55,250 nucleotides of DNA from Clostridiales bacterium Firm_13 (GCA_001603035.1 LVAS01000019.1:27643-82892); one strand, 5' to 3'. Numbered from the stretch's first letter, positions 16,348-27,889 are shown. Numbers and translations: made by a program. The notes: generated from the letters alone by a model not told the origin.

Positions 16348-17424
16348 TTATTCTTTCGATTTTTTCGCGGCCTTGGCCGGCTTCTTATCGTCTTGACATG
16401 CACCGGACAGCACCGCTCGGATCATCTGCGCTCGGCTGATTTCCTGCTGCCTCGGCGAAAGCAGCTTTCCGTCGGCCTTTTGAATACTGGCGGCGCCGAT
16501 ATGTGCCGCGAGAAGTGCCATCTTGTCTTCGTCCAGATCTTTCAAAATTCCGAGAGAGATCCCGAGCCGCAGATCGCTGATCCGCTTCATCGCCTCACCC
16601 TCCGCCATCATCCTCGCGTAAAGAAGCTCGCCGTAGGAACGGTACACGCGGTCGGCCATTTTCTCCGGATTATTCTCGTAAATCTCCCGGCGCAACTTGC
16701 GCTCGAGATCAAGAACCTCCCGCACCATTCTCTCGAATCCGACAAGAATGTCGTTTTCGGAGATGCCGAGCGTGATCTGGTTCGACAATTGGTAAATATT
16801 CCCGTCTGCTTGGCTGTGTTCTCCTAAGTGACCGCGCACCGCGAATCCTGCCTGCGTCAGACCGTCGATCAGAGGCTTCATTCTGCCCGAACTGGTGAGC
16901 GCGGGAAGATGAACCATGACCGACGCCCGGATTCCGGTGCCTGTGTTCGTCGGGCAGGCCGTCAAATATCCGTATTGCTCCGAGAATGCGATCGGAATTC
17001 TGGACGCGAGGGAATCCGCTATATGTTCGGCTTTCTGGAAGGCCTCGCGGAGCGATAAACCCGCCTCCATAACCTGTATCCGAATGTGATCCTCTTCGTT
17101 AACAAGAATACTGACCGACTCGTCTTTGGAGATACAGGCCGCCCGTCCCGCGCCGCCTTTGGCCAGATCGTCGCTGATCAGGTGCTTTTCGACAAGAGAA
17201 AGACGATCCGCTTCCGGGAGTAGATCCATATTGAGCGTCACGTATTTCTCACCGGTTGACTCGCCGCATTGGTTGATCGCCGCGACAATTTTGCCGCAAG
17301 CCTCATCTCTGTCTTTATCCGACATCCTGTGAGGGAACGGACTGTTTTCAAGGTCTCTCGCGAGACGAATGCGGCTGGAAAGGACAACGTCCCAGTCGGG
17401 GCCTTTCGTCAGATACCAACTCAT
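16348..17424 (-). CDS. mcsB: Protein-arginine kinase McsB
   Basis: The 358-residue protein belongs to the guanidino-kinase superfamily: SSRIRLARDL (16-25), NEEDHIR (109-115) and the CPTNTGTGIRASVMVHLP block (157-174) are the phosphagen-kinase-like active site. McsB phosphorylates arginines in misfolded proteins and in CtsR, marking them for ClpCP. The start overlaps the mcsA stop by four bases (17421-17424), so translation is probably coupled. A Lys-rich tail (KKPAKAAKKSKE) ends the protein. Confidence 0.96.
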   Translation of the reverse strand: MSWYLTKGPDWDVVLSSRIRLARDLENSPFPHRMSDKDRDEACGKIVAAINQCGESTGEKYVTLNMDLLPEADRLSLVEKHLISDDLAKGGAGRAACISKDESVSILVNEEDHIRIQVMEAGLSLREAFQKAEHIADSLASRIPIAFSEQYGYLTACPTNTGTGIRASVMVHLPALTSSGRMKPLIDGLTQAGFAVRGHLGEHSQADGNIYQLSNQITLGISENDILVGFERMVREVLDLERKLRREIYENNPEKMADRVYRSYGELLYARMMAEGEAMKRISDLRLGISLGILKDLDEDKMALLAAHIGAASIQKADGKLLSPRQQEISRAQMIRAVLSGACQDDKKPAKAAKKSKE

Positions 17425-18095
17425 TTCGACTCCCCTTCTTTCTTTTCGGTAAGATCTCGAATCTCGTCACGCAGTCGGGCGGCTTGGAGATAATTCTCGT
17501 CGGCGACCGCCTGCTCGAGCGCCGCCTTTTTGTCCGCGATAACTCTCTCCATATGAAGTCGTTCGAGCGCCGCCAATTCTTCCGATTCTTCGTCGTTTAT
17601 CTTCGCCGGGGTCTTAGTAACCGCGGCCTTCTTCTTTTTGGAAGGGGGAACACTCGAAGCGGTCGAACCGGCAGTCGCATCCGATTCGGTCACGGAATGC
17701 AAATCGTGTTCTCCGATTCGGTGACCTACGTGCTTCTTTCCCATTTGCGTCCTTAAGAAAATCGGATCCAACTGCTCGGCGAAAGCCGTGTAGCAATCAG
17801 GGCAGCCGAGAAATCCGGTCTTCTTGAATTCGTCGATCGAAGTATTGCATGTCGGGCAGGTGTTCGCGGCGATCTCCTCGGTCTCCGCCCCGATATCGAA
17901 CGAGCCGGGGAACAGATTCCAGATCGAGGCGAACGGGTTGCCTTCCGCTTTTCCGGTCTTCGTAAAGGAAGGAATCGAGATGCCCATTTCCCTCGCGCAC
18001 GTCTCACACAAGAAAAAAGTCTGCGGCTTCTTTCCCGCGATCTGCTGCATGATCTGCACGGTCGCCTCGCGTTCTTTACATCTTTGGCATTTCAT
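17421..18095 (-). CDS. mcsA: McsA, zinc-binding activator of McsB
   Basis: CxxC pairs at residues 3/6 and 29/32, then CPTC and CPDC around 79-100, form the two treble-clef zinc modules of McsA. The C-terminal UVR motif (about 188-222, ALEQAVADENYLQAARLRDEI) binds ClpC. A Lys/Ser/Ala linker of about 45 residues separates them and makes the protein somewhat longer (224) than the Bacillus form. It activates McsB and adapts substrates to ClpC. It lies three bases after ctsR and overlaps mcsB. Confidence 0.95.
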   Translation of the reverse strand: MKCQRCKEREATVQIMQQIAGKKPQTFFLCETCAREMGISIPSFTKTGKAEGNPFASIWNLFPGSFDIGAETEEIAANTCPTCNTSIDEFKKTGFLGCPDCYTAFAEQLDPIFLRTQMGKKHVGHRIGEHDLHSVTESDATAGSTASSVPPSKKKKAAVTKTPAKINDEESEELAALERLHMERVIADKKAALEQAVADENYLQAARLRDEIRDLTEKKEGESK

Positions 18096-18098
18096 AAT

Positions 18099-18590
18099 CT
18101 ACCCTCCGTAATTCCCTTTCCGAAAACTCTCCGGCGCGATCAGGCTGATTAACATATTTTTCAAAATATCCATTCGAACCGCCGCTTTGCGATCCGGTTC
18201 GATGCGGATCAGGGCCTTATCCGAAATCGCCGCCATCATGAGTTGCGCTTGTCGCGGTGAAATAATCTGATAGTCAAGAAAGTTCTGTAAGTAGACCTCC
18301 GCCTCTTGCTGCGAGAGAACATCTCCCAGAGAATTCACCGTATGCATAAGATAGTCTGTCGAAGATACTCTCTTGATTCTTGCGATACGAATCTGTCCGC
18401 CGCCGCCGCGCCTACTCTCAACAAGGTAACCCTGCCCATTCGTAAACCGCGTAGAAAGAACATACGTGATCTGTGACGGAACACAATTCACCTGTTCGGC
18501 CAAAAGACTCCGGCTGATAACGGCGGCCCCGTCATTCTCTTCGATCATTTGCTTAATCAGACACTCAATTACGTCACTCAATCTCGCCAT
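18099..18590 (-). CDS. ctsR: Heat-shock repressor CtsR
   Basis: The 163-residue protein has an N-terminal winged helix (LSDVIECLIKQMIEENDGAAVISR..LAEQVNCVPSQITYVL) and the glycine-rich wing RRGGGGQIRI characteristic of CtsR, including the arginine region targeted by McsB. The C-terminal four-helix dimerisation domain follows (QQEAEVYLQNFLDYQIISPRQAQLMMA). It represses clp genes and is inactivated by heat or McsB. It is first in the operon, directly behind its own operator, so it is autoregulated. Confidence 0.97.
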   Translation of the reverse strand: MARLSDVIECLIKQMIEENDGAAVISRSLLAEQVNCVPSQITYVLSTRFTNGQGYLVESRRGGGGQIRIARIKRVSSTDYLMHTVNSLGDVLSQQEAEVYLQNFLDYQIISPRQAQLMMAAISDKALIRIEPDRKAAVRMDILKNMLISLIAPESFRKGNYGG

Positions 18591-18618
18591 GGGTCCCGTC
18601 CTCCTTCGTCGTCACTAA

Positions 18619-18641
18619 TTTGACTTTGACTATCTTTGACA
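18619..18641 (-). promoter_or_regulatory. CtsR operator (tandem heptad)
   Basis: On the minus strand TGTCAAAGATAGTCAAA, followed at once by GTCAAA, matches the CtsR consensus of two direct GGTCAAA-type heptads separated by three bases. It lies immediately downstream of the -10 element, over the expected transcription start, a position suited to repression. The extra third half-site is unusual. Confidence 0.88.
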
Positions 18642-18648
18642 TACCTTC

Positions 18649-18676
18649 ATTATATTCGCCGTTTTTCTCCTGTCAA
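18649..18676 (-). promoter_or_regulatory. Sigma-A promoter of the ctsR operon
   Basis: Consensus TTGACA (18671-18676) and consensus TATAAT (18649-18654) are separated by 16 bases on the minus strand, about 60 bases before the ctsR start. A perfect promoter under a repressor fits strong induction on derepression. Confidence 0.88.
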
Positions 18677-18680
18677 GAGG

Positions 18681-18759
18681 AAAAAACGCCGTTCCCTGCG
18701 CATCGCTCTTCTTCACAGATCGGTTTCCCGAAAGAAGAAAGAGCTTCGCGAGAACGGCG
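18681..18759 (-). terminator. Intrinsic terminator after the NlpC/P60 gene (end of the rpoBC unit)
   Basis: CGCCGTTC (18687-18694) pairs with GAACGGCG (18752-18759), and inner arms GCTCTTCTT-like and AAGAAGAAAGAGC extend the stem into a long hairpin. On the minus strand it is followed by TTTTTT (18681-18686). It lies between the NlpC/P60 stop and the ctsR promoter. Confidence 0.85.
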
Positions 18760-18808
18760 CTCAGATAGATCGCCAAGTTGTCGATTCATACAGGAAAGGA
18801 GAAGGATG

Positions 18809-20236
18809 TTATGCGATGATCCTTCGAATACTCACGATCGGATACATGTCGACATTTCCGTATTCAACACGGTCACGCGTAGAGGACGCATGGATAACCT
18901 GCCCTCCGCCGACATATATCCCGACATGTTCCACCGTGTCCGAAGATCCCCGAACATCCCAACAGACAATATCCCCGACGGCAATATCGGCCCGGCTGAT
19001 ACTGATTCCGCAGTTCTTAAGGGAGTTGGACTGGTGGGGAAGCGAAATCCCGATCTGGCGGTAGGAATAGACGACAAGTCCGGAACAGTCGACGCCGTCT
19101 CTTGATTCACCCGCCCAAACATACGGCACGCCGAGCATCGAGACACAGATGTTGACGATACTGTCGCCGTTTACGCCGGTAATCGTCGGAAGGGACGCTT
19201 TGTTCCCCGTCGTCTTACTCGGTGAGCTGCTTGAAGAACCGGATTTGGACGGTTTCTTGGTGGGAACCGGCGTCGGCGTCGGCGGAGGTGTCTGCGTCGT
19301 GTAGGCAATATAGACATACCCGTCTGTGCCGTCTTCCGTAGTTACGTGATACCACTTGGCGGCGACGGCCGTACAATGCAACTTGGAATTCTTGGAAAGC
19401 GTCTTTACGATGTCTGCGCCGGTAGAGGGCTCCGCCCGCAGTTTAAGCCCGTCCGTATCAACCCAGACCGTACGATCAATGTCGATAAAGAGCATTTGCT
19501 CGGATAAATTATCGAGCGGGACGTACCCTTCGGTACCGTCTTCCGTGCGGATCTTCGCCCAGGAATCCCCGATCGAGATACGTGTGACTTCACTGCCTTT
19601 GTTAATCTTGGCTACGGTGACCGCCGCCATATCGGGAGACGACTTAATAATTGTATCTGACGTCTTGATATAAACGGTCGTATTGTCCGATACAAACGTA
19701 CTCGGATCAAGAATCTCGATCGGCCTTCCGTCGGCGTCTTCATGCTGGACGATCGTCGCCGTAAAAAACTGCGCATACGGATCCGTGACCGGAGCGGGAG
19801 TCGCGCCGTCAATATAGGAGGCGGAAACCGTTTGTCCCTCGCCGATAACGATGAGTCCGTTCTCGTCGACCTGCTGTTGCCCGGCGCCTTCCGTCGGCGT
19901 CGCGGTGTCCGTCCCGTTCGCGGATTCCGTCGGGGTCACCGTCGTCACATTGTCGGAGGAACCCGTCGCAGGAGTGGGGGTCGTCCCTCCCGTATTCTCC
20001 GTCTCAAGTCCGTTTACCCCGCCGCCGCCTAACGCCCATTGTTCGACGAGAACGGTCTTCTTTTCGGGATCATACGGGTAAACGGCGGCGTAGGCCTTGC
20101 CGACCAACACTTCCGCCGGGGTCCCCGAGCGAATACCTACGGGCAGTAAAAGAACAGGCAGTGCGACCGCCGCACTTACGGCGACAGTCAGCACTGCCAT
20201 GTACCTGTTCGATTTGAAAGTGAAAGAAATCCGCAT
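18809..20236 (-). CDS. Secreted cell-wall hydrolase with SH3 repeats and NlpC/P60 domain
   Basis: The 475-residue protein has an N-terminal signal/anchor helix (about 12-34), a Thr/Pro-rich spacer, two bacterial SH3-type modules (about 185-250 and 255-315), a TPTP/Ser-rich linker, and a C-terminal NlpC/P60 peptidase (about 355-475). The catalytic Cys lies in GVDCSG, the His in VEHVGIYVGGG, and a polar third residue in VIHASS. Such enzymes cut the gamma-D-Glu-diamino acid bond in peptidoglycan. GGAG lies shortly before the start. Only 23 bases separate it from rpoC, so it is probably in the RNA polymerase transcript, which ends at the hairpin downstream. Confidence 0.9.
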   Translation of the reverse strand: MRISFTFKSNRYMAVLTVAVSAAVALPVLLLPVGIRSGTPAEVLVGKAYAAVYPYDPEKKTVLVEQWALGGGGVNGLETENTGGTTPTPATGSSDNVTTVTPTESANGTDTATPTEGAGQQQVDENGLIVIGEGQTVSASYIDGATPAPVTDPYAQFFTATIVQHEDADGRPIEILDPSTFVSDNTTVYIKTSDTIIKSSPDMAAVTVAKINKGSEVTRISIGDSWAKIRTEDGTEGYVPLDNLSEQMLFIDIDRTVWVDTDGLKLRAEPSTGADIVKTLSKNSKLHCTAVAAKWYHVTTEDGTDGYVYIAYTTQTPPPTPTPVPTKKPSKSGSSSSSPSKTTGNKASLPTITGVNGDSIVNICVSMLGVPYVWAGESRDGVDCSGLVVYSYRQIGISLPHQSNSLKNCGISISRADIAVGDIVCWDVRGSSDTVEHVGIYVGGGQVIHASSTRDRVEYGNVDMYPIVSIRRIIA

Positions 20237-20259
20237 GATGTCTCCAAAAGTGCGAAGGA

Positions 20260-23200
20260 TTACTCCGCTTTATCTTCCGCGAGCGCAAAATCGATTTCAG
20301 AATTCGTAGAATCCGTCTCGATTCCCAGAAGAGCATTGTTCTCCGGGATCAAAGGCACCGCGGTGATGTTGCGGTAACGGGGCATGCCCGTTCCGGCGGG
20401 GATCAGTTTACCGATAATGACGTTCTCTTTGAGACCGTACAATGGGTCTATCTTACCCTTAACCGCCGCGTCTGTCAAAACACGGGTCGTTTCTTGGAAG
20501 GATGCGGCAGACAGGAAAGAGTCCGTAGCAAGGGATGCCTTCGTAATACCGAGAAGCGTGCGCTTGCCCTTTGCGGGAAGAAGCCCGACCTGTTCCGCCT
20601 TCACATTGGCGTCTTCGTAATCGAAGATATCGACAAGGCTTCCCGTCATGAGATCGGTGTCGCCCGGATCATCAATACGGATCTTTCGCATCATCTGTCT
20701 GGTGATGACTTCGATGTGCTTGTCATTGATCGTAACACCGCCGCTCTTGTACACCTTGATGACTTCGCTGATGATGTACTTCTGCACTCCGCGAACGCCC
20801 TTGATCTTCATGATTTCCTGCGGACTTACCGTTCCGTCGGTAAGGAGGTCGCCGGCTTCAACGGCATCCCCGTCTTTCACTTTGGCAGTCGCCGAGTAAG
20901 AAATCGGGTAGCGCTTCTCTTCGAGGCTTCCGTCTTCGTTCTGCGCCGAGGTTACGACAATCTCGCGCTTGCGATTCTTGCCTTCTTCGATGCGAATGAC
21001 ACCGTCAATCTCCGAGATAATCGCCTGTCCCTTGGGCTTTCTCGCTTCGAAAAGCTCCTCAACACGGGGAAGACCCTGTGTGATATCGTCGCCGGAAGCA
21101 ATACCGCCGGTATGGAACGTACGCATGGTCAACTGCGTACCGGGCTCTCCGATGGACTGCGCAGCCATAATACCGACCGCTTCGCCGCCGATCGTAGGTT
21201 CGCCGGTCGCAAGGTTCACGCCATAACAATGCGAGCATACGCCGCGGTGGGAACGACAGTCAAACACCGACCGAATCGGTACCTTCACGAGGCCGCTCGC
21301 TTCGATCGCATTTGCGATGTCTTGCGTAATCAATTCGTTTCTGCCGATGATCACTTCGCCGGTCACAGGATGGACAATTTCTCTCGCCGTATAGCGTCCG
21401 GCCAGACGGTCGGAGAGCGACTTGATAATATCCTTCTTGTCATTGGCAATAACGGCAAGTTCGGTGATGAAGGTATAGTCGTCCGTGCCGCAGTCTTCTT
21501 CAAGGACGATGACATCCTGCGCGACATCGACAAGACGACGCGTCAGATATCCGGAGTCGGCCGTCTTCAGCGCGGTATCGGACAACGCTTTACGCGCTCC
21601 GTGCGAAGAAATGAAGAATTCGAGAACGTTCATTCCTTCACGAAGGTTCGACTTAATCGGAATTTCGATCGTCTTACCGGATGTATCCGCCATGTTTCCG
21701 CGCATACCGGCGAGCTGTTTGATCTGGTTAATCTGACCGCGGGCGCCGGAGTCGGACATCATCTTGATCGGATTGTATTTGCCGAGATTCTTCTTCAGTT
21801 CCTCGGTAATCGCGTCCGTCGTCTCATTCCAGATTCCGATAACGGCTCTGTAACGACCGTCTTCGTTCAACATACCGCGGTGATACATGCGGTTAATGCG
21901 TTCCACCTTTTCTTCCGCCTCTCGGATCATGCGTTCCTTTACTTCGGGAACAATCATGTCCTTAATGCCGATCGAAATACCGCCTCTTGTCGAGTACTTG
22001 TATCCGAGCGACTTCACATTGTCGAGGAGAAGGGATGTCGGTCCGATGCCGTGTACACGGATCGCGCGGCTGATGATCGCCTCAAGTTGCTTCTTCCCGA
22101 CAAGGAAGTCACATTCAAGCTTGAGTTCATTGCCCTCGATTGTACGATCGACATAGCCGAGGTCCTGCGGGATAATCTCGTTGAAGATAAACCGCCCGAG
22201 AGTCGACTTAACAAGCCCCGTCGTCGGAACGCCCGCGATATCACGGGTAACGCGAATCTGAATCGGCGCATGCAGTTCGAGCGAATGCTCGTCATAAGCC
22301 ATAACGGCTTCGTCGAGAGACGCGAATGTCATTCCCTCACCGCGTTCGCCCTCGCGATCGATCGTAAGGTAATAGCAACCGAGAATCATATCCTGCGTCG
22401 GAACGGTAACCGGCTTTCCGTCCTGCGGCTTCAGAAGGTTATTCGAAGACAGCATGAGGAAGCGAGCCTCCGCCTGCGCTTCCGCGGAGAGCGGAACGTG
22501 CACAGCCATCTGATCACCGTCAAAGTCGGCGTTAAAGGCCGTACAGACGAGAGGATGAAGCTTAATGGCGCGACCTTCGACAAGAATCGGCTCGAAAGCC
22601 TGAATGCCGAGACGGTGGAGCGTGGGAGCACGGTTCAGCATAACCGGGTGATCCTTGATGACGTCTTCGAGGATATCCCAAACGACATCGGACGCGCGAT
22701 CGACAAGACGCTTGGCGGTCTTGATATGCTGCGCATGTCCGTCGTTGACAAGGCGCTTCATGACGAAAGGCTTGAACAACTCGAGCGCCATCTCCTTCGG
22801 GAGACCGCACTGGTGCATCTTAAGCTCCGGTCCGACGACAATAACCGAACGGCCGGAATAATCGACACGTTTACCGAGAAGGTTCTGACGGAAACGTCCC
22901 TGCTTACCCTTTAACATATCCGAGAGGGACTTAAGCGCACGACTCGAAGCGCCGGTAACCGGACGGCCTCTGCGGCCGTTATCGATCAGCGCGTCGACCG
23001 CTTCCTGCAACATACGCTTCTCATTGCGCACGATGATCTCAGGCGCGCCGAGTTGCAAGAGCTTACTCAAGCGGTTGTTGCGATTGATCACGCGGCGATA
23101 CAGGTCATTTAAGTCAGATGTGGCAAAGCGTCCGCCGTCGAGCTGAACCATCGGGCGAAGTTCGGGAGGAAGTACGGGGAGGACATCAAGAACCATCCAC

Positions 23201-23874
23201 TCCGGCTTATTCCCAGATTTCTTGAACGCTTCGACAACTTCAAGACGCTTGATAATACGCGCCTTCTTCTGACCCGAAGCCGAACGGAAATCCTCGTGGA
23301 GCTGATCCGCCAACTCGTTGATGTCAATCTCATGAAGAAGCGTCTTAATCGCTTCGGCACCCATACGGGCGACGAATGCACTTCGTCCGTATTGCTCGAC
23401 TGTATCACGATATTCCTTCTCTTCAATGATCGCGTTCTTCGCCAGATTGGTCACACCGGGGTCCAGAACGATGTAGGCGCCAAAGTAAAGGACGCGTTCC
23501 AAATTCCTGGGGGTGATATCCAGAATAAGACCCATGCGGCTGGGAATTCCGCGAAAATACCAAATATGCGATACGGGTGCCGCAAGTTCGATGTGACCGA
23601 GACGCTCACGGCGAACCTTGGCGCGTGTAACTTCGACGCCGCAACGATCGCAGATGATCCCCTTATAACGGATCTTCTTATATTTGCCGCAATGGCACTC
23701 CCAGTCTTTCTGCGGTCCGAAGATCCTTTCGCAGAAAAGGCCGTCGCGCTCGGGCTTCAATGTGCGGTAGTTGATCGTCTCCGGCTTCTTTACTTCGCCG
23801 TGAGACCAACCCTTGATCGTTTCCGGAGAAGCGAGTCGGATGCCGATGGATTCGAAATTGTTCATTTCAAACAT
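20260..23874 (-). CDS. rpoC: RNA polymerase beta' subunit
   Basis: The 1204-residue protein contains the N-terminal zinc ribbon (CHCG and CDRCG, about residues 60-80), [17 protein letters not shown], the active-site [12 protein letters not shown] magnesium loop, and the second cysteine cluster ([13 protein letters not shown]). Length and order match Bacillota RpoC without large insertions. The likely start is ATG at 23872-23874, 11 bases from AAGGAG. The frame also opens at a TTG that touches the ribosome site and is less likely. It follows rpoB by 50 bases and precedes the NlpC/P60 gene. Confidence 0.98.
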   Translation of the reverse strand: MFEMNNFESIGIRLASPETIKGWSHGEVKKPETINYRTLKPERDGLFCERIFGPQKDWECHCGKYKKIRYKGIICDRCGVEVTRAKVRRERLGHIELAAPVSHIWYFRGIPSRMGLILDITPRNLERVLYFGAYIVLDPGVTNLAKNAIIEEKEYRDTVEQYGRSAFVARMGAEAIKTLLHEIDINELADQLHEDFRSASGQKKARIIKRLEVVEAFKKSGNKPEWMVLDVLPVLPPELRPMVQLDGGRFATSDLNDLYRRVINRNNRLSKLLQLGAPEIIVRNEKRMLQEAVDALIDNGRRGRPVTGASSRALKSLSDMLKGKQGRFRQNLLGKRVDYSGRSVIVVGPELKMHQCGLPKEMALELFKPFVMKRLVNDGHAQHIKTAKRLVDRASDVVWDILEDVIKDHPVMLNRAPTLHRLGIQAFEPILVEGRAIKLHPLVCTAFNADFDGDQMAVHVPLSAEAQAEARFLMLSSNNLLKPQDGKPVTVPTQDMILGCYYLTIDREGERGEGMTFASLDEAVMAYDEHSLELHAPIQIRVTRDIAGVPTTGLVKSTLGRFIFNEIIPQDLGYVDRTIEGNELKLECDFLVGKKQLEAIISRAIRVHGIGPTSLLLDNVKSLGYKYSTRGGISIGIKDMIVPEVKERMIREAEEKVERINRMYHRGMLNEDGRYRAVIGIWNETTDAITEELKKNLGKYNPIKMMSDSGARGQINQIKQLAGMRGNMADTSGKTIEIPIKSNLREGMNVLEFFISSHGARKALSDTALKTADSGYLTRRLVDVAQDVIVLEEDCGTDDYTFITELAVIANDKKDIIKSLSDRLAGRYTAREIVHPVTGEVIIGRNELITQDIANAIEASGLVKVPIRSVFDCRSHRGVCSHCYGVNLATGEPTIGGEAVGIMAAQSIGEPGTQLTMRTFHTGGIASGDDITQGLPRVEELFEARKPKGQAIISEIDGVIRIEEGKNRKREIVVTSAQNEDGSLEEKRYPISYSATAKVKDGDAVEAGDLLTDGTVSPQEIMKIKGVRGVQKYIISEVIKVYKSGGVTINDKHIEVITRQMMRKIRIDDPGDTDLMTGSLVDIFDYEDANVKAEQVGLLPAKGKRTLLGITKASLATDSFLSAASFQETTRVLTDAAVKGKIDPLYGLKENVIIGKLIPAGTGMPRYRNITAVPLIPENNALLGIETDSTNSEIDFALAEDKAE

Positions 23875-23924
23875 ATATGTGAAGTCTCCTTCCAAAACTG
23901 AGCTGCAAATGCGCTTTCAAAGCG

Positions 23925-26900
23925 TCAGTACTGCTCTTCCTCGTCACCGACCGTAACTTCAGGCGCAGGGAAATCGATGTCGTCGAGATCCGTCGTCAGG
24001 AATTCGTCGTCGACAATGATCTCGCCGTCCTCAGAAAGCTCACCCTCGGTAAAACCGGCCCCGGAAAGCTCGCCGTCATCCGGCTGAGATGCGTAGCGGG
24101 AGATCAATTCCGGATCGGGAAGAGGAAGGTCAACATCCTCTTCGGCGGCGTCTTTGAGCTTGAGCTCCTCATTCTCGCCGGCATAGATATGCACGTCGAG
24201 CGCGAGCGATTGCAGTTCGCGAACAAGAACCTTAAAGGATTCCGGAATACCGGACTCCGGCACGCTCTGTCCTTTGACGATCGACTCATACGTCTTCGTA
24301 CGGCCGGTGATATCATCAGACTTCACGGTCAGGATTTCCTGAAGGGTATGCGCGGCGCCGTAAGCTTCCAGCGCCCAGACTTCCATCTCTCCGAAGCGCT
24401 GTCCGCCGAACTGGGCTTTACCGCCCAGAGGCTGTTGGGTAACCAGCGAGTACGGTCCGATAGAACGGGCATGGATCTTGTCGTCAACCAAGTGGTGGAG
24501 CTTCAGATAATACATAACTCCGACCGTAATGCGATTCTCAAACGTCTCGCCGGTTCGGCCGTCGTACAACAGCGTCTTACCGTCGTCATCAATTCCGGCT
24601 TTCTGGAAAGCTTCGATGATATCCGCTTCGTTCGCGCCGTCAAAGACCGGGGTTGCGATCTTCCAGTTCAACTCGCGGGCGGCACGGCCCAGATGAACCT
24701 CGAGAAGCTGACCGATATTCATACGCGAAGGAACACCGAGAGGATTGAGCACGATGTCAAGAGGCGTGCCGTCCGGAAGGAACGGCATATCTTCCTCGGG
24801 AAGAATGCGAGAGACAACACCCTTATTGCCGTGACGTCCGGCCATCTTGTCGCCGACGGAGAGCTTTCTCTTCTGCGCAATATATACACGCACAAGCTTA
24901 TTGACGCTGCCCTTAAGAACATCGTCGTTCTCCTTCGTGAATGTCTTAACATCGACGATAACACCGGACTCACCGTGCGGAACGCGGACCGAAGTATCGC
25001 GGACCTCGCGGATCTTCTCTCCGAAAATCGCACGGTACAGCCGCTCTTCGGCGGTGAGCTCCGTCTCGCCTTTCGGGGTAACCTTACCGACGAGAATATC
25101 TCCCGCACGGACCTCGGCACCTACGCGAATGACGCCATACTCATCGAGATCCTTAAGCGCGTCGTCGCTGACGTTCGGAATCTCTCGGGTGATCTCTTCC
25201 GCGCCGAGCTTGGTATCGCGGGCTTCGCACTCATATTCCTCAATGTGAATCGAGGTATATACATCGTCGCGAACAAGGCGCTCGTTAATCAGAACGGCGT
25301 CCTCGTAATTGTAGCCTTCCCAGGTCATAAAGCCGATCAGAACATTCTTTCCGAGCGCAAGCTCACCGTTCTGCGTCGAGGGGCCGTCGGCGATAACATC
25401 GCCGGCTTTCACCGCCTCGCCCATCTTGACAAGGGGACGCTGGTTAATGCAGGTGCTCTGGTTCGAGCGCTGATACTTGGTCAGATTGTAGCTGTCCTTG
25501 CGAAGATCCGAGGTCGTCACTTCGATACGATCGGCGGCGACATACGTCACCGTTCCGTCGTGCCTTGCAACCTTACAGACACCGGAGTCCTTCGCCGCCC
25601 GGTATTCCATGCCGGTTCCGATAATCGGGGCTTCGGGGCGGATAAGGGGAACCGCCTGACGTTGCATGTTCGAACCCATGAGCGCACGGTTCGCGTCGTC
25701 GTTTCCGAGGAAAGGAATCAAAGCCGTCGCAACGGATACAAGCTGACGGGGTGAAACGTCCATCAGGTCCACTTCGTGCGGCTCAACCTCGATAAACTTA
25801 TCGAGATAACGGCACAAAACCTTCTTATCCAGGAACTTCCCGTTCTCGTCGATCGGTTCGTTCGCTTGCGCGATATTGAAGTAATCTTCTTCGTCCGCGG
25901 TCATATACCGTACGTCGCGAGAAACGACATTCTTCTTCTTGTCAAAAACACGGTACGGCGTCTCGATAAATCCGTACGGATTCACGCGGGCATAGGTCGC
26001 CAACGAGTTGATCAGTCCGATATTCGGACCTTCAGGAGTCTCGATGGGACACATTCTTCCGTAGTGAGACGTGTGAACGTCGCGGACTTCGAAGTTCGCG
26101 CGGTCGCGGGACAGACCGCCCGGTCCGAGCGCGGAAAGTCTTCTCTTGTGCGTGAGCTCCGCGAGCGGATTCGGCTGATCCATAAACTGCGACAACTGAG
26201 AAGATCCGAAGAACTCCTTCACGGCCGCACTGACGGGACGGGTATTGACGAGTTGAAGAGGCGTGACGGTCGAAATGTCCGGCACGGCGCCCATACGCTC
26301 GCGAATATTTCTTTCCATACGGGAGAAGCCGATACGAATCTGGTTCTGCAACAGCTCTCCGACCGAACGGATTCTGCGGTTGCCCAGGTGATCGATGTCA
26401 TCGACATGTCCGACTCCGTACTCAAGGCCGATTAGGTAACTCACCGTCGCGACAATATCCTCGACGGTCAGGTGCTTAGGCATGAGTTCGTACGCCTTCG
26501 AAGCGAGAGCCGCCTGAAGAGCGGAGGCGTAATTCTTCTGTTCGTTGATGCGGATATCCGCGAGAATCGAACGAAGAACAATCGTGCGAACCTTCTCGTT
26601 GATCGGGGTCTTCGTGATGTCAAACCCTTCCAATTCATCGGATGTAAAATTCGCGCGGATAAACTCGTTCGCATCGACACGGGCATTCCCGATTACCTTG
26701 AGAGGAGTCTCGGAAATCGTGACCGTGTCACCGGTGCGGATGATCGGATAAATCAGTACTTCGTTGATACCGGCGGCGGCAATCGCATCCGCAATTTCAT
26801 CCGTGATGATCACTCCGGCCTGCGCAAGAAGTTCGCCGTCTTCCGTCACGATATTCTCGACGGTCTTGTGACCGCGAAGTCGCGCGGCAAGCGATAACTT

Positions 26901-27731
26901 CTTATTGAGCTTATAAATGCCGACGCGGGCAAGATCATAACGCTTCGGATCAAAGAACATGCTGTTCAGAAGTGACTCGGCGCCTTCGACGGATGCGGGT
27001 TCACCGGGACGAAGCTTGTGATAAAGCTCCGAAAGTCCCTCTTCACGGCTGTGCGAAGGATCCTTCTTGATCGTCTCGTTAAGACTCTTCTCATCGCCGA
27101 AGGTGTTGCGAAGATCTTCGTCGGTTCCAAAGCCCAAAGAGCGAAGAAATACGGTCAGCGGGAACTTTCTTGCGCGATCGACGCGCACATAAATAACGCC
27201 GTTGGCATCCGTCTCATATTCGAGCCAGGCGCCTCGGTTCGGAATAACCTGCGTCGCAAAAAGCGGATTGTCGGACTTATCCTTAACGGCCGAGAAATAC
27301 GCTCCCGGAGAGCGGACAAGCTGACTGATAATGACACGCTCGGCTCCGTTAATAATAAACGTGCCGTGTTCGGTCATAATCGGGAAATCTCCGATAAATA
27401 CGGACTGATCCTTGATGACGTTGTCGCGCTTATTGTTGAGACGAACCATAACCTTGAGCGGAGCGGCAAAATTAATGTCCTTCTCCTTGCACTCTTCAAT
27501 TGTGTTCGCCGGCTTTTCGGTGTCAAATTCCTTGTCAATGAAGGAAAGCTCGATGTCCCCGGTATAATCTGTAATCGGTGATACTTCCCTTAAGACCTCC
27601 ATCAGACCTTCGTCTAAAAACCATCTGTACGAATTCTTCTGGATCTCGATCAAGTCCGGCATATCTATGACTTCATCGATACGAGAATAGGACATTCTCT
27701 CTGCTCTTCCCAATTTGACGGGACGCACCAT
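23925..27731 (-). CDS. rpoB: RNA polymerase beta subunit
   Basis: The 1268-residue protein shows the full RpoB series: [19 protein letters not shown] followed by [10 protein letters not shown] (rifampicin pocket), [33 protein letters not shown] and the C-terminal [11 protein letters not shown]. The pocket residues at the positions of E. coli Asp516, His526 and Ser531 are Asp, His and Ser, so no classical resistance change is visible. The C-terminus has an acidic tail of about 70 residues. GAGGTG precedes the start by eight bases. Unlike most Bacillota there is no rplJL directly upstream. Confidence 0.98.
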   Translation of the reverse strand: MVRPVKLGRAERMSYSRIDEVIDMPDLIEIQKNSYRWFLDEGLMEVLREVSPITDYTGDIELSFIDKEFDTEKPANTIEECKEKDINFAAPLKVMVRLNNKRDNVIKDQSVFIGDFPIMTEHGTFIINGAERVIISQLVRSPGAYFSAVKDKSDNPLFATQVIPNRGAWLEYETDANGVIYVRVDRARKFPLTVFLRSLGFGTDEDLRNTFGDEKSLNETIKKDPSHSREEGLSELYHKLRPGEPASVEGAESLLNSMFFDPKRYDLARVGIYKLNKKLSLAARLRGHKTVENIVTEDGELLAQAGVIITDEIADAIAAAGINEVLIYPIIRTGDTVTISETPLKVIGNARVDANEFIRANFTSDELEGFDITKTPINEKVRTIVLRSILADIRINEQKNYASALQAALASKAYELMPKHLTVEDIVATVSYLIGLEYGVGHVDDIDHLGNRRIRSVGELLQNQIRIGFSRMERNIRERMGAVPDISTVTPLQLVNTRPVSAAVKEFFGSSQLSQFMDQPNPLAELTHKRRLSALGPGGLSRDRANFEVRDVHTSHYGRMCPIETPEGPNIGLINSLATYARVNPYGFIETPYRVFDKKKNVVSRDVRYMTADEEDYFNIAQANEPIDENGKFLDKKVLCRYLDKFIEVEPHEVDLMDVSPRQLVSVATALIPFLGNDDANRALMGSNMQRQAVPLIRPEAPIIGTGMEYRAAKDSGVCKVARHDGTVTYVAADRIEVTTSDLRKDSYNLTKYQRSNQSTCINQRPLVKMGEAVKAGDVIADGPSTQNGELALGKNVLIGFMTWEGYNYEDAVLINERLVRDDVYTSIHIEEYECEARDTKLGAEEITREIPNVSDDALKDLDEYGVIRVGAEVRAGDILVGKVTPKGETELTAEERLYRAIFGEKIREVRDTSVRVPHGESGVIVDVKTFTKENDDVLKGSVNKLVRVYIAQKRKLSVGDKMAGRHGNKGVVSRILPEEDMPFLPDGTPLDIVLNPLGVPSRMNIGQLLEVHLGRAARELNWKIATPVFDGANEADIIEAFQKAGIDDDGKTLLYDGRTGETFENRITVGVMYYLKLHHLVDDKIHARSIGPYSLVTQQPLGGKAQFGGQRFGEMEVWALEAYGAAHTLQEILTVKSDDITGRTKTYESIVKGQSVPESGIPESFKVLVRELQSLALDVHIYAGENEELKLKDAAEEDVDLPLPDPELISRYASQPDDGELSGAGFTEGELSEDGEIIVDDEFLTTDLDDIDFPAPEVTVGDEEEQY

Positions 27732-27883
27732 TACACATCACCTCACGAATGTTCTGGCTACTAGCCTGGCTTACCGCACCGGGGGGTTAATCCGGTACGC
27801 CTCTCTGCGATGCGAACCGAGAAAAACCCAGTGTCGCACCCGTCAAAAGGCAAAAAGCCACATGTGCCCACCTTATGACGCGT
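27732..27883 (-). other. Structured leader of the rpoBC transcript
   Basis: About 150 bases separate the promoter from rpoB. The stretch contains a hairpin ACCGG..CCGGT around 27777-27796 (minus-strand GTACCGG and CCGGTGC) and a short palindrome GGCTAGTAGCC near 27757-27768. I recognise no known riboswitch, T-box or ribosomal-protein leader. Some regulatory role is possible, but I see no terminator in it. Confidence 0.35.
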
Positions 27884-27889
27884 TATAAG

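Noticed and set aside
20494-22914. An 806-codon plus-strand open frame opposite rpoC, and similar long antisense frames opposite clpC (13440-15152) and other genes
   Set aside because: They lie wholly opposite conserved genes, have low-complexity Arg/Leu/Asp composition, no ribosome sites and no recognisable domain. They result from the GC-rich codon usage of the sense strand.
26130-26250. Rifampicin-resistance substitutions in rpoB
   Set aside because: The pocket has the usual Asp, His and Ser at the classical positions.
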